Assembly (NCBI RefSeq): GCF_024166365.1
Contig: NC_064820.1
Coordinates: 66,007,501 to 66,071,500, forward strand
DNA length: 64,000 bases
From: Elephas maximus indicus
Taxonomy: Eukaryota; Chordata; Mammalia; Proboscidea; Elephantidae
Direction: 5' to 3'
Below are positions 1 through 11,472 of the stretch, piece by piece. The position numbers were made by a program, and so were the translations under genes. Under the pieces are notes generated by a model. The model was not told where the DNA came from. It saw nothing but the letters and a program-made list of their open reading frames with translations, and ran no database searches. Position 1 is the first letter of the stretch. Every line of letters begins with the position of its first letter.

Positions 1-384
1 GACCTGGGACTTGGGGGCTGTAAGTAGGAGATAAGGGACTTGGGGCGGGGGGTGAAAGGGCCTACTGCAGGGTCAGGGCCTGGGTAGAAGCCTTGGCTGT
101 GACTTGCATGGCGCCTCTGCACTGGGCCCTTCTCTGTGCTTCACTTTTCTCTCCAATCTGGGAGAAGCAGCGTCCTGCCAAACTTTGTAAGGAACTACAG
201 ACCCCTCGCCAATCCTCCTTCCCAGCACAGGAGAATGCTAGCTCAAAAGGGAATAAGGTTGGCATTATTTTTAATTCCCCCAGAAAAATACTGTTCCCTG
301 CCCTGGGAGAGCCTGTTTGCCAAATTACTTTCATAAGGCTGAATTAGGGACAGGAAAAGACTCAGATGGCATTCTGTAAAAGTA
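1..384. other. Single-copy DNA, nothing recognised
   Basis: I see no repeat, coding domain or RNA here. Short overlapping open frames on both strands have no recognisable motif and are not supported. Confidence 0.5.
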
Positions 385-628
385 AGAAGAGTAATGAAAA
401 TAGCAAATGCTTATAGCGTGCTGACTTTCTGCTAGGTGAGTTCTAAATGCTTTATGTGTTATTTTATTCTCATGACCACTCTGTGCAGCACGTACTAAAG
501 TTATTCACACTTTTCAGGTAGAGAAACTGAGGTCCAGAGAGATAGATAACTTGCTCGATGTCACACAGATGATGAGTGGTAGAGATGGAAACCTGGGCAG
601 TCTGGCTCCAGAGTAATGCTGCCTTCTT
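385..628 (-). mobile_element. MIR SINE, near full length
   Basis: Read on the minus strand it begins with the tRNA-like 'ctctggagccagactgcc' head, continues through the 'cctcagtttc' core and ends in a 'gcatttagaac' tail. This is the standard order of the ancient mammalian MIR family. Confidence 0.85.
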
Positions 629-2283
629 TTTTCCCTCTTGGCGAATTTCTCCTTTGTAGGTGCCAAGGGACAGGATGTTCCTAAATATGAATGGATTGTA
701 GCACTGGAAATAGCTTTAGAATTCATTTGGTGCAGCCTCTGGATTCTTACAGAGGGTGAAACTGAGAGTCCAAGAGGCTAAGTGGGCAGGTCTCTGGGTC
801 CCTGAGTGAGTGTACATGGGTTTACCTGGCAGTTCTCGAAACACTGGGCAACTCAATGGTGGCTGGCTGTGCCTAGTGATATCCTGGCAACTTTCCTAGC
901 TTTGTTTACCAAGTAAATTTCTTTGAAGCAAAGTTCCTTTTATCAAAGAAGCATGTGACCTCAAATCTTGTTTTCATGAAACATCTCTGACGTTAGCTGC
1001 GTGAGGCAAAGCCCCGAAGGTGTTTGCGCTGCCCTTGTGCTCCCTGAATCTAACGCTGTCTCTGGGACTGGCTGAGGAACTGTTTCTACTGTGAATAAGA
1101 GTCAACCATCGGGTCATGGAGAGGCCCAGGGGCCTGGCGAGCTGGGTGTGCCGGGGCCACAGATGAGAGGAGAAAGGCTCTTTCATCAATTTCCAGGGCT
1201 TCAGGGGCACCTGAGCCATTTTGGTCTGCAGAAGTCCTTGGCCCCCTTGGCCAAGCTGCCGTCACAAAGAACAGAGTGTCTTGGGCCATGTGACCATGGG
1301 GGAGGCTGCCCAGGCCTCCGAGGGGGCTGCCAGCTTCTGAGCTGTTGATTCCGTGACTCTGGGACCCAGAGCTGCAGAGAAAGGACAGCATTCTTCCTGT
1401 GGAGGCTTGGTCCAAATGGCCCCGTGGCTTTCTTTTCTCTGGGATCAGCAGGGCTACTGTTGGGAGGGACAATCGAGGCTGTTGTCCTGGCCTGGCCCAG
1501 AGGCACCACTGCCAGATGCAGAGCTGACTCCTGGGGCCCATCCTTGCCACACCTGCCCTCCTCATCGTTGGGTGCAGGCCAGCCAGCACCATATAGGAGC
1601 TATGTTGCTGCCCATCTCCTGGCTGCTGAGACCTGGGACAGCAGCCATCCCTGCCCAAGCAGACAGCTCAGGGTCCTGTGGAGGGGGCACCTTACCCCTT
1701 CCCCCCTCCCCACAAACATGTTTTATTTCTCTTGGATGAGTCAGAGCTAAGATGGACACACTCTATGCCTAAGGAGGAAGTTTGGTGCTAAACTGGACAG
1801 CAGTGAGTACATTTGCCCCCATTTTCTAGCTACTACTCTTTCAAAGGGGTTAAAATGTCAACATTTATTTCTCGAATCCTTGTGGCTTACGCGATAAAGG
1901 GGACAGAGCTTGCCCTCTTGGATGTTTCTTTTGTCCCTGACCATGCCTGTTTTTAGAAGCCAAACATGACCTGGACAACCTCTCCTCTTGGCACCGGGGC
2001 AAACGTTTTTTAAGTAGCAAATGGGAGGTCTCAGGCTGGGTTTGGCTCTTGGGGGAGAGATGTAGACAAATTTGTTTTGGTTCAAGGCATTTTAGCCTAT
2101 TTGGTGTTTGGGCAAGGAATCCAAAAGTTTGTAAATCCTGCCTCAGACAAACAACCCATCCCCTCAAAAGACTTCCCATATCCTCTGGATCGGTCAGGGT
2201 CCAGCAGGAAGCTGATGGCACACTCACACTGAGCAGTTAGAGGGGTTCTAATACAGGGACAACTTACAAGAGTGCAGAGACCC
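629..2283. other. Single-copy DNA without recognised gene
   Basis: This GC-moderate stretch has several overlapping open frames on both strands (up to 190 codons, minus, 1086-1658). None carries a recognisable domain, and their mutual overlap is typical of chance frames. No repeat family was recognised. Confidence 0.5.
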
Positions 2284-2488
2284 AGGATGGTGCCAGTGGT
2301 TAATGTGATTGGCTGCTAACCAAAAGGTTGGCAGTTAGAATCCACCCATAGGTACCTTGGAAGAAAGGTCTGGCAATTTACTTCCAAAAAATCAGCCATC
2401 GAAAACCCTGTGGAGCACATTTCTACTCTGACACACATGGGGTCACCATGAATTGGGATTGACTCAATGGCACTTTTTTTTTTTTTTT
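2284..2488 (+). mobile_element. AfroSINE, diverged
   Basis: A tRNA-like head ('ggctgctaaccaaaaggttg', about 2311-2330) is followed by a body and a 3' end 'ccatgaattgggattgactc'. It finishes in a run of T instead of the usual ggtttggttt tail. The body is the longer variant with 'cacatggggtcaccatgaat'. Confidence 0.85.
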
Positions 2489-2937
2489 GTAACGAATGTG
2501 TGGCAAGGTTTAGGGAAACTAGTGAGGGGCAGCACAGTATCTTGGAGCTAGCAACAGCAAGAAGCCATTACCATTCCCAAGACTGAAGGACTAAGAGGAG
2601 GGAACAGTTACCAGATTTCAGAGAAAATGCCGCAGCTCTAGGAGACAGCCTCCTGACAGGAACTACGGCCTTTGAAAGAGAGAAACTGTCAGCTAGCCAG
2701 GATCTGGCAAGTGGGTTCAGGAAAATCAACCTCACTCTCTTCCCACCTTCTGACTGGTCAGTTCCTCTCAGAAGCCAGAGGGAGAGAGAGCATGTTGATG
2801 CAGCCCCTCAATACAGCCCATAAGGGCTACAGAGCAGGGTGAAGAAGGGTGGTAGAGAGTGGAGTTGGAGGGGCAAATGAAGAGTATCCCAGCACAGCAT
2901 CTTAATGACACCTGAATCACACCATAGTCTCTCCATT
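2489..2937. other. Single-copy DNA between two SINEs
   Basis: No coding domain, RNA gene or repeat family recognised. Confidence 0.45.
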
Positions 2938-3138
2938 AAACCTGTCGGCTATCCAGTCGATTCTGATTCATAGTGACCCTGTAGGACAGAGTAGAACTGC
3001 TCTATAGGGTTTCCAAAGCTGTAATCTTTACAGAAGCAGACCGCCACATCTTTCTCCCAAGGAGCCACTGTGTGGGTTCAAACCAGCAACCTTTCCCTTA
3101 ACAGTCCAGTGCTTAACCACTGAGCCCCCAGGGCTCCT
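2938..3138 (-). mobile_element. AfroSINE
   Basis: On the minus strand it runs from 'aggagccctgggggctcag' through an A-box-like and a B-box-like segment to a tail reading 'gaatcgactggatagccg'. The full body is present. Confidence 0.88.
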
Positions 3139-3324
3139 TCCATAGTCTCTAACTCCTAGCAAATTTATATGCCCCAAGTGGCCTGTACGTTTGTCATCTG
3201 TGTCTCCCCTTCCCTCTCCACAGTGTTGACTTCTTGCTCTCATTTTGTCTGGTATATTACCATTTTATTAAAAAGAAAAAAGTTGTTACATCTCTCAGAG
3301 ATATCTGATCTTAACCGCAAATTG

Positions 3325-3715
3325 AATGGTCCTCAACTGGGAAAAATTTGGCTCTCCCTATGGAAAGCCTGGTGGCTTAGTGGTTAAGTGCTACGGCTGC
3401 TAACCAAAGAGTCGGCAGTTCGAATCTGCCAGGCGTTCCTTGGAAACTCTATGGGGTAGTTCTACTCTGTCCTATAGGGTTGCTATGAGTCAGAATCGAC
3501 TCGACAGCACTGGGTTTGTTTTTTTTTGGTTTAGGGAACATTTAGTAAAGTCTGGAGACATTTTTGGTTGTTACAACTGGGGGAGGGGTGTTACCGGCAT
3601 TCAGGAGGCAGAGGCCAGGACTGCTGCTAAACATCCTGCAATGCAACTCAAAGACACCCCTAAAACAAAGAATTATCCGACCCAAAATGTTGATAGTGCC
3701 AAGGATGAGAAGCCG
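3325..3715 (+). mobile_element. MER5A-like hAT-Charlie element, split by an AfroSINE
   Basis: The left piece (3325-3359) has 'tggtcctcaactggg'. The right piece (about 3532-3715) has 'gtctggagacatttttggtt', 'gctgctaaacatcctgcaat' and 'aagaattatccgacccaaaa'. Together they give the MER5A order, with the AfroSINE at 3360-3531 in between. Confidence 0.85.
3360..3531 (+). mobile_element. AfroSINE nested in MER5A-like element
   Basis: It starts 'ggaaagcctggtggcttagt' (A-box region), has a B-box-like 'cagttcgaatctgcc' and ends 'cagaatcgactcgacagcac' plus a T-rich tail. It is the short AfroSINE form, and its insertion interrupts an older DNA transposon. Confidence 0.9.
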
Positions 3716-4519
3716 TACTGTAAGTACTGTAAGAAAGGTTTTGGCCCTGTTAAAGAATATTGAGAATTAGAGAGCAAGTGAAAGGAGAGGGATTTGTGTT
3801 GCCTGGTTTTGTTTGGAGGGGAGGAGCCTGTCACAGAGGAAGTTTCCACACTCTGCCTTTGGGGAGGATGGTCGCCTGTCGGTGCTCAGCTGGGCTCTTT
3901 GGACTCATTCTCTGAGCATCTTCGGCTTCAGCTGATTTGCAGAACAGAGCATCTGAAAGGCAGGATTGGGAGCTCTTTGGGGTAACATCTCAGATGATAT
4001 AGATGACAACCTGTTTACCTGCCCTTCATGGCTGCTGGAAGTGTACAACGGACTTTAAGGAACTATTTCAAGACAGTTCAGTCAGAAAGTCTGGCAGAAT
4101 TCTTGCCTTTCCCAGGCTTTGGGATTCTCTGCTTCTCAGCTCAAAGCTCTAAGAATGTTAATAAGTAGGAACTTAAAGAGTCCTGACAGAGTTCTCAGGA
4201 CACAAAGGAAATGTCCTAGCTCGAAAAGTTAAGGGGTGCAGTCAGCTGTCCTTGGTTAATTTGCTGGTTAAAACTGGTCTCTGCTTCTTTTTGTCTGTCA
4301 CTTCCTGCATTCCATTTTCAGGTCATTTCCCTGCCTATTTGTGCCTGTATTAGAAGAGGCGCAGGTAGAGGAGAAAAATTCAAAGCTGCTTCCTTTGGCG
4401 AGTTGTGAACAGACATGATAAAAAGATGAAAAGGTAATAACCACAATGACCTTTAAGAGTCAGGATCATCAGTTAGCTCACTCCTTCACCAAGTCTTGAT
4501 TTGACTGTATTACAGGCTG
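3716..4519. other. Single-copy DNA, nothing recognised
   Basis: No coding or repeat signal could be supported. Confidence 0.45.
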
Positions 4520-4800
4520 AATGACTTTAATATTTTCTAAATTTTTATTTATTTTTTAAACAAACGATTCACTTACATGCTTAAAACAAAAATGACAAAA
4601 GGATTTAGAGAAACAGGGGACAACCCCCACCCCTTCATGCTAACTAGATCCCCTTCCAAAGGGCAAATAGTAGTATCTTTGCTTTTTCACTTAATTTATC
4701 TTGGAAATCCTTCCATATTGATAAAGAAAGAATTTTTGTTTTCTTAATGACTGCAAGGTGTCATACAGATATCTCTTAATTTATTAGGCAATAAGTGGAA
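4520..4800. mobile_element. Possible old L1 remnant
   Basis: The stretch 'cacttaatttatcttggaaa' followed by 'tccttccatattgata' and 'cttaatgactgcaaggtgtc' resembles a segment seen in old mammalian L1 3' regions. The match is weak and could be wrong. Confidence 0.35.
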
Positions 4801-5599
4801 AAAAATGCTTATTTGAAAGTTTAGGTATAAGAGGTCACTTGCTTCTGTCCTTTCATAAAGCTGTCATTCTCTCTCAAAATCTCTTGAGATTCCCACAGGC
4901 GTTTTCTGCATTTTCCCCTTTCACTCAAAACCTCTATCAACTAGCTGTTCAGTCCTATGGAATGTCCCCAAGGTTCGGACGCTGTCTGTGACTGAAATGT
5001 ATCTGTTTTATTAAATTGCTGAATATTATCTTTCCTTGTGGAAAGCCAAGTTGAGCCAGTCGAATGACACTGACACCAGAAAAGCCTGTCTTGGCTTCGG
5101 ACTAGAAATCGAGCCGCTCTGTTGCCCAGTTTTTCAATTTTAAAAAATTCTGGAGGCTCAGCGGCTTTGAAGCTTCGTGCCGGGCAGGGCAGGGCAGGGC
5201 TAGCTCAGATTCCAAAGCGAGAGCCTACCTATCCGTGCGGCATGTCTGTGGTACATCCAGGACCCCTGTGAAAGATGAACACATTTTAAGTAAAGAAAGC
5301 TTGCTGCATTTGGAAGCCAAAGAGAGGGCAGGCATAAGAGCCGTCGGGGCTGCAGCGTTCTGGGGCTCCAGGGCTTTGAAATCCTTTCCAGTGTTGTCAC
5401 TTGAATGTCGAACACGTTATTCTCAATGGACACTAAAAAGAAGTACAGGTACCGTGGGCTCCAGGGGGATTCATTATTCAAGGCACAAAATTTCCTACTC
5501 CGGCCTGCAACACATTATAATTCAAATGAGCCCAGCACAATAGAAGAAAAAAATGCAAGCAGATTTCTCTGTCGTGTTTTTTCCCGTTCTCTCTGAAGC
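4801..5599. other. Repeat-free flank upstream of CpG island
   Basis: No repeat is recognised. CpG content rises from about 5040 onwards, and a short perfect pentamer array (gggca) lies near 5182-5200. This is probably the proximal flank of the promoter-like island that follows. Confidence 0.4.
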
Positions 5600-5849
5600 C
5601 CTGTAATTACAGCAGGCAGGTGGAGCATCTGGGATGTGGGGGAGTCCACTGTATTTTTACCTTCCCAGGAATGCGACTTGCTTACCGCATCAATGTATTT
5701 TATTTTCAATTAAGCGCTTATTGCAAAATTTGAGTCCCCGCGCAAAAGCCGAATTCACGACTTTTTTTTTTTCCAGCCGTTTTCTGAGATGTTGCTGCTG
5801 TTACTGTCTTAAATTTCCTCTCTTAAAAATGTGTTCTTTTAGTAAATTC

Positions 5850-6800
5850 GTTCTGGCCTTTCTTGGGCTCCGCAGCTCGGCAGTAGCCCACGGCGGGGCT
5901 TTCGCCTCCTTTTGCCCTGGACAATCCCGGTTGCTTCTCCAGGGTGCGCCTAGCAGCGCCACGTGCCGCGAGTGCGTGCCCCTCCGGGACACCACGCGGG
6001 GACAGGGCGTCGCTGTGCCCCTAGACACCGCCAGTATCGCCCTACGAAACCACTCCTCAGGTGGGGGGGCAGTGGAAACGCGGAGGCCACCGGAAAAAGA
6101 GACCTCAGACACCGCAGCGCCCCCGGCCGGCCCCCGGCTGGCGTTCCCAAAAAGCCAGGGTTTAGCGGGCCCGGGGGTCAGGAACCCAGCCGACCCCAGA
6201 GGCGGCGCCCAGAGCCAGGTCCGCAGTCGTCGTACTTCGCTGAGACCCCCTGGATTGGGCAAGAGGAGCGGGAAAGGGTGCAAGGAAGCCCCATCGTGTC
6301 CACGGGTCGGATCCGGGAACGGGCGCCGTGGCTGGCGCGGGAGGGCCGGCTCTTTCCAACGCGAGCCTGCGGGGAAGGCAGAGCCGGGACAGCCCGAGGG
6401 CCCCGCGAAGCGCGGCTTCACTGCTCCGGAAAATCGGAGGGCCCTGCGCAGGGTGGGTGCGGTGGGGGTGGGGAACGGGCGTTTGGGGACTACTCCGCAC
6501 CAGAGGCCCCGGCGGACGTCCCGGCGGGGTGAGGGCAAACCGGGCCCCCAGGATAAGAGTGAAGACGGCGCGCGCCCGCATTGGTGCGCGGCGCCAGCTC
6601 GCGCCGGGGGAGGACAGGCCTCAGTGGGACCCTGGCAGCCGTTGCTCGCGCGGGGTGCGGCGCCGAGGAGCCCCGGCCCCCCTCTTCGGGAACCAGTAAC
6701 TGCATGCGAATTGATTCCCAGCAACCCGCGCCGGCCCTGCCCAGGCCCTACGGCCTCGCGGGGGCGGCTTTTCTGGGCTACCGCGCAGCCACCCTGGCAG
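5850..6800. promoter_or_regulatory. CpG island, putative TATA-less promoter
   Basis: CpG dinucleotides are dense: about nine lie in the 60 bases 6301-6360, against one or two per 60 bases in the flanks. An E-box CACGTG lies at 5960-5965, an inverted CCAAT (ATTGG) at 6580-6584 and a GC box GGGGCGG at 6761-6767. In mammals such islands usually mark constitutive or developmental promoters. Long open frames exist on both strands (441 codons + and 307 codons -), but they overlap, have no recognisable domain and are expected by chance in stop-poor GC-rich DNA. I cannot name the transcript or its direction. It could be a coding-gene first exon, a lncRNA promoter or an orphan island. Confidence 0.75.
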
Positions 6801-7565
6801 TTGCTGGAATGTCTTCTTCTGCCCTTTTTAGGGGCAAATAGAGGCGTTGTGGGGGTTGCCCCAGGACAGCGAAGGGAACTGAGAGGCAGCAGGCAAAAGC
6901 TAGTGGGTCTGTCACGATTTGCAGAAGAGCCAGTGACCTTAAGTCACTGTTATTGTTAGGTGACGTGTAGTGCTTCAGACTCAGAGTTACCCAGTGTACA
7001 ACAAAATATGTACAACGGAACGAAAAACTGCCTGGTCCTGTGCCGTCCTCACAATCCTTGCTATGTTTGAGCCCATTGTTGTAGCCACTGCGTCAATCCA
7101 TCTTCTTGAGAGTCTTCCTCTTTTTCTTTCACCCTCTACTTTACCGAGCGTGATGTCCTTCTTCAGGGACTGGTCCCTCATGATAACATGTCCAAAGTAT
7201 GTGAGATGAAGCCTTGCCATCCTGAGGAGCATTCTGACTGTTACTTCTTCCAAGACAGATTTGTTCATTCTTCTGGCAGTTCGTGTTATAGTCAATATTC
7301 TTCGCCAACACCATAATTCAAAGACATCAATAATTCTTTGGTCTTCCTCATTCTTGTCCAGCTTTCACATGCATATGAGGCAATTGAAAATACCATGGCT
7401 TGGGTCAGACACACCTTAGTCCTCAATGTGACATCTTTGCTTTACAACGCTTTGAAGAGGTCTTTTGCAGCAGATTTACCCAATGAAGTATGTCGTTTGA
7501 TTTCTTGACTGCTGCTTCCATGGGTGTTGATTGTGGATCCAAGTAGAACAAAATCCTTGAAAACT

Positions 7566-8429
7566 TCAATATTTTTTTCTGTTTATCATGATGTTGCTTA
7601 TTAGTCCAGTTGTGAGGATTTTTGTTTTCTTTATGTTGCGGGGCAATCCATACTGAAGGCTGTGGTCTTTGATCTTCATTAGTAAGTGCTTCAAGTCCTC
7701 TTCCTTTTCAGTTAGCAAGGTTGTGTCAGCTGCATAACACAGGTTGTTAATGAGTCTTCCTCCAGTCCTGATGCCCTGTTCTTCTTCATATAGTCCAGCT
7801 TCTTGGATTATTTGCTCAGCATACAGACTGAATAGGTATGGTGAAAGAATACAACCCTGGTGTACACCTTTCCTGACTTTAAACCAATCAGTATTCCCTC
7901 GTTCTGTCCGAACAACTGCCTCTTGATCTATGTAAAGGTTCCTCATGAGCACAATTTAGTGTTCTGGAATTCCCATTCTTTGCAACATTATCCATAATTT
8001 GTTATGATCCACATAGTCGAATGCCTTTGCATAGTCAGTAAAACACAGGTAAATATCCTTCTGTTATTCTCTGCTTTCAGCCAGGATCCATCTGACATCA
8101 GCAATGATATCCCTGGTTCCACGTCATCTTCTGAAACCGGCCTGAATTTCTGGCAGTTCCCTGTCGATATACCGCTACAGCCGTTTTTGAATGATCTTCA
8201 GCAAAATTTTGCTTGCATGTGATACTAATGATACTGTTCTATAATTTCCACATTTGGTTGGATCACCTTTCTTGGGAGTAGGCATAAATATGGATCTCTT
8301 CCAGTCGGTTGACCAGGAAGCTGTCTTCCATAATTCTTGGTATAGACGAGTGAGCACCTCCAGCGCTGCATCCTTTTGTTGAAACATCTCAATTGATATT
8401 CCTTCAATTCCTGGAGCCTTGTTTTTCAC
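7566..8429 (-). pseudogene. RTE reverse transcriptase domain remnant
   Basis: The upstream frame (8429-8175) carries NKAPGIEGI and WKRSIFMPTPKKGDP, early RT motifs of the family. The downstream frame (7952-7566) carries KGVHQGCILSPYLFSLYAEQ and then LINNLCYAADTTLL. The catalytic YADD box therefore reads YAAD, with loss of one of the two essential Asp residues. Stops and a frameshift separate the pieces. It is inactive. Confidence 0.88.
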
Positions 8430-9270
8430 CAGTGCCTTCAGAGCAGCTTGGACTTCTTCCTTCAGTACCTTCGGTTCCTGATCATATGCTACTTCTTGAA
8501 ATGGCTGAACATTGACTAATTCTTTTTGGTATAATGACTCTGTGTATTCCTTCTATCTTCTTTTGATGCTTCCTGCGTCATTTAATATTTTCCCCATAGA
8601 ATCCTTCACTATTGCAACTCGAGGCTTGAATTTTTTCTTCAGTTCTTTCAGCTTGAGAAATACTGAGTGTGTTCTTCCCTTTTGGTTTTCCATTTCCAGC
8701 TCTTTGCTCATGTCATTATAATACTTTGTCTTCTCGAGATGCCCTTTGAAATCTTCTGTTCAGTTCTTTTACTTCATCAATTCTTCCTTTTGCTATAGCT
8801 GCTCGATGTTCGAGAGCAAGTTTCAGAGTGTCCTCCGACATCCATCTTGGTCTTTTCTTTCTTTCCTGTCTTTTCAACGACCTCTTGCTTTCTTCAAGGA
8901 TGATGTCCTTGATGTCATTCCACAACTTGTCTGGTCTTCGGTCACCAGTATTCAATGCATCAAATCTCTTCTTCACATGGTCTCTAAATTCAGGTGGGAT
9001 GTACTCAAGGTCATATTTTAGCTCTCATGGACTTGCTATGAATTTCTTCAGTTTCAGCTTCAACTTGCATATGAGCAATTGACGGTCTGTTCCACAGTTG
9101 GCCCCTGGCCTTGTTCTGACTGATGGTATTGAGCTTTTCCATCGTCTCTTTCCACAGATGTAGTCAGTTTGATTTCTGTATGCTCCATCTGGGGAGGTCC
9201 ATGTGTATAGTTGCTGTTTATGTAGGTGAAAGAAAGTACTTGCAATGAAGAAGTCGTTGGTCACAAAATT

Positions 9271-9978
9271 CTATATTTGATCTGCAGCATAGTTTCTATC
9301 ACCAAGGCCATATTTTCCAACTACTGATCCTTCTTCTTTGTTTCCAACTTTCACATTAAAATCACCAGTAATTATCAATACATTTTGATTGCATGTTTGA
9401 TCAATTTCAGACTGCAGCAACTGATAAAAATCTTCTGTTTCTTCATCTTTGGCCCTAGTGGTTGGTGTGTATATTTGAATAATAGTATTAACTGGTCTTA
9501 CTTGTAGGCATATGGATATTATCCTATCACTGATAGCATTGTACTTCAGGATAGATCTTGAAATGTTCTTTTTGATGATGCCTGCAACACCATTCCTCTT
9601 CAAGTTGTCATTCCCAGTGTAGTAGACTATATGATTTTCTGACTCAAAATGGCCAATACCAGTCCATTTTAGTTCACTAATGCCTAGGATATCGATGTCT
9701 ATGCATTCCATTTCATTTTTGATGATTTCTGATTTTCCTGGATTCATACTTCGTACATTCCAGGTTCCGATTATTAATGGATGTTTGCAGCTGTTTCTTC
9801 TCATTTTGAGTCGTGCCACATCAGCAAATGAAGGTCCTGAAAGCTTTATTCCATCCACATCATTAAGGTTGACACTACTTTGAGGAGGCAGCTCTTCCCC
9901 AGTCATCTTTTGAGTGCTTTCCAACCTGGAGGGCTCATCTTCCAGCACTATATCAGGTAATGTTTCGCTGCTATTCAT
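9271..9978 (-). pseudogene. RTE endonuclease (APE-type) domain remnant
   Basis: This is the longest retained LINE frame in the window, 235 codons. About 70 residues in it reads GTWNVRSM, then ILGISELKWTG (with the catalytic Glu), a GNDNLKRNGVA loop and later ITGDFNVKVGN (the GDFN motif with catalytic Asp/Asn). These are hallmark APE-type endonuclease motifs of RTE/BovB LINEs, which nick target DNA. The frame stops before joining the linker, so no complete polyprotein survives. The segment before GTWNVRSM is the N-terminal extension of this family. Confidence 0.9.
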
Positions 9979-10389
9979 AAGGTTTTCACTGGCTGTCTAC
10001 TTTTCAGAAGTAGACTGCCGGGTCCCTCTTCCTAGTCTGTCTTAGTCTGGAAGCTCAGCTGAAACCTGTCCTCCATGGGTGACCCTGCTGGTATCTGAAT
10101 ACCGGTGGCATAGCTTCCAGCATCATAGCAACATGCAAGCCCCCACGGTATGACAACTGACAAACACGTGTGGTTGTTGGGGTCATGATGTACCTCCTTA
10201 ATTATTTCCTAAGGATCTGTTCCTCAAAACGGCAGGGTCAACTATTGTGCATTTTTTGAAAGTTTTATTACCTTTGATGAAATCGAGCTTTAGAAGTGTT
10301 ACATCGGTTCATACTACTACCATCAGAGAATGTAATGTGATTAGAATTCTGCCTTCACTGATCATCACTATAAGGCTTCTTTTTGTTCT

Positions 10390-10765
10390 TTTATCTTTGC
10401 TTATTTTTTAATTAGAGTATTCATTTTTTTCTTACTGATTTGTGAGAACATTCTATATATTCAACCTATTAATTCTTTGTCATATGCTTTGCAACCCCCT
10501 TCCTCCAATTTGTTAATTGTTATTTACACTTAAGATTTTTGTTTAGTTGAAATTTTTAATATTTAATGTGTTGCTTCTGCCTTTAGTGTCATTCTACAAA
10601 GACTTCCCACCTTAGGATTTTACAACTGTTTACCTATATATATTCTTCGTGTACTTCCATCGTTTCAATTAAAATAGATTTTTAATTCATGTGGAATATT
10701 TTCTGGTATATGGTATGAACTAGGAATCTAAGCTTAGTTTCTGCTCCATTCTTCCTGTCCCCATT
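10390..10765 (-). mobile_element. Old L1 remnant (ORF2 C-terminal region)
   Basis: The plus strand reads as reverse-complement L1: 'gtgagaacattctatatatt', 'attaattctttgtcatatgc', 'agtgtcattctacaaagact', then 'tctaagcttagtttctgctc'. The order matches the end of mammalian L1 ORF2 read backwards. It is strongly diverged. Confidence 0.6.
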
Positions 10766-10780
10766 GTTGGCTCAAAATCC

Positions 10781-10860
10781 TTTTGACCCTGACATACACC
10801 TTTTGACGCTGGCGTACACATTTTGACCCTGGGGTACACATTTTGACCCTGGCATACACT
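10781..10860. repeat. Four-copy 20-bp tandem repeat
   Basis: Four exactly 20-base units (10781, 10801, 10821, 10841), each close to TTTTGACCCTGGCGTACACA with one to three substitutions per unit. The register is perfect with no indels. It is a small minisatellite of unknown origin. Confidence 0.9.
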
Positions 10861-10984
10861 ATAACCAGTCTGTAAATAAACAGAGCCAGAAGGTAGGGTC
10901 TGGTATTGGAGACCTTGCCTCTAGGAGGCACAGAAATTTAAAGCGGGGGCATTGCAAAAGACCCTAAAAACAGGAACAGAACCT

Positions 10985-11115
10985 GTTTATTATTCACATA
11001 TGGTTGGAATCACATAGATCTGGTTGAAGTCCAGGCTCTATCACTTGTACCCAAAGGAATCCAGAGCAAGTTAATTTACTTAAACCTCAGTTTATCATCT
11101 GTAAAATGGGTCTGC
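10985..11115 (+). mobile_element. MIR, part 1 of 3
   Basis: 'ggctctatcacttgtaccc' and 'aacctcagtttatcatctgt' are the MIR middle. The element continues at 14676-14723 and 15243-15282 after later insertions. Confidence 0.75.
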
Positions 11116-11471
11116 CTTTTCATCACTTATCAACTATCTCGTTATCTGACATTTTGCATTTACAACAATAGTAAAATATGGTAAAAAAATCAACTATTTT
11201 GAGCAACAATTATGTATGTCTGGCAGCATCAATCGTCAAGGTACAAGGAGAGGGTAACGCTGGCTGTGATGGTTAAAATCATGTGTCAGCTTGCCTGGGG
11301 CATATTATGCCTGGGGATAATATATAAGTGCCTTGGCAGTCAATGTAATGATGTAATTTGGCAGTTATGTAATGATATAGTCATCCTCCGTTTTGCAATA
11401 TGATGTGGTCATTCTCCATTTTCACATAATGCTGATTTCACATAATGACCCTGAACATGTAAATAAGTGAG
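11116..11471 (+). mobile_element. Tigger/pogo-like MITE, copy A (split by RTE)
   Basis: About 355 bases closely parallel to 36374-36752. Shared segments include 'cttatcaactatctcgttat', 'gcatttacaacaatagtaaa', 'ggctgtgatggttaa' and a repeated 'ttggcagttatgtaatgat' motif. Its left end and right end (gtaaataagtgagg) are inverted copies of each other. RTE copy 2 cuts it at the right inverted repeat. Confidence 0.75.
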
Positions 11472-11472
11472 G

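Larger units (their letters stand above)
6951..10175 (-). mobile_element. Near-full-length RTE/BovB-like LINE (copy 1)
   Basis: About 3.2 kb on the minus strand. The 5' leader lies near 10175-9980, then come the EN domain (9978-9271), a basic linker (8976-8716), the RT (8429-7566) and a C-terminal region (7295-6987), with the 3' end at the 'tattgttaggtgacgtgtag' junction. Other copies end in a (gtt)n/(aac)n tail here; this tail is short. All frames are broken by stops and shifts, so the copy is dead. This family probably supplied the machinery that moved the AfroSINEs, because the two share a 3' end. Confidence 0.92.

Noticed and set aside
1086-1739. Open frames of 190 (minus) and 128 (plus) codons overlapping each other.
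   Set aside because: Mutual overlap in several frames and low-complexity, Pro/Ser-rich composition; no domain.
5634-6959. A 441-codon plus-strand frame and an overlapping 307-codon minus-strand frame in the CpG island.
   Set aside because: Stop codons are rare in GC-rich DNA, the two frames overlap antisense, and neither contains a recognisable domain or convincing Kozak start. Kept only as a CpG island.
9271-9978. A functional endonuclease gene domesticated from the RTE.
   Set aside because: Although 235 codons long, the frame is simply an undecayed part of a dead LINE. It begins in the element's own leader and ends at a stop inside the protein, and there is no promoter or poly(A) context.
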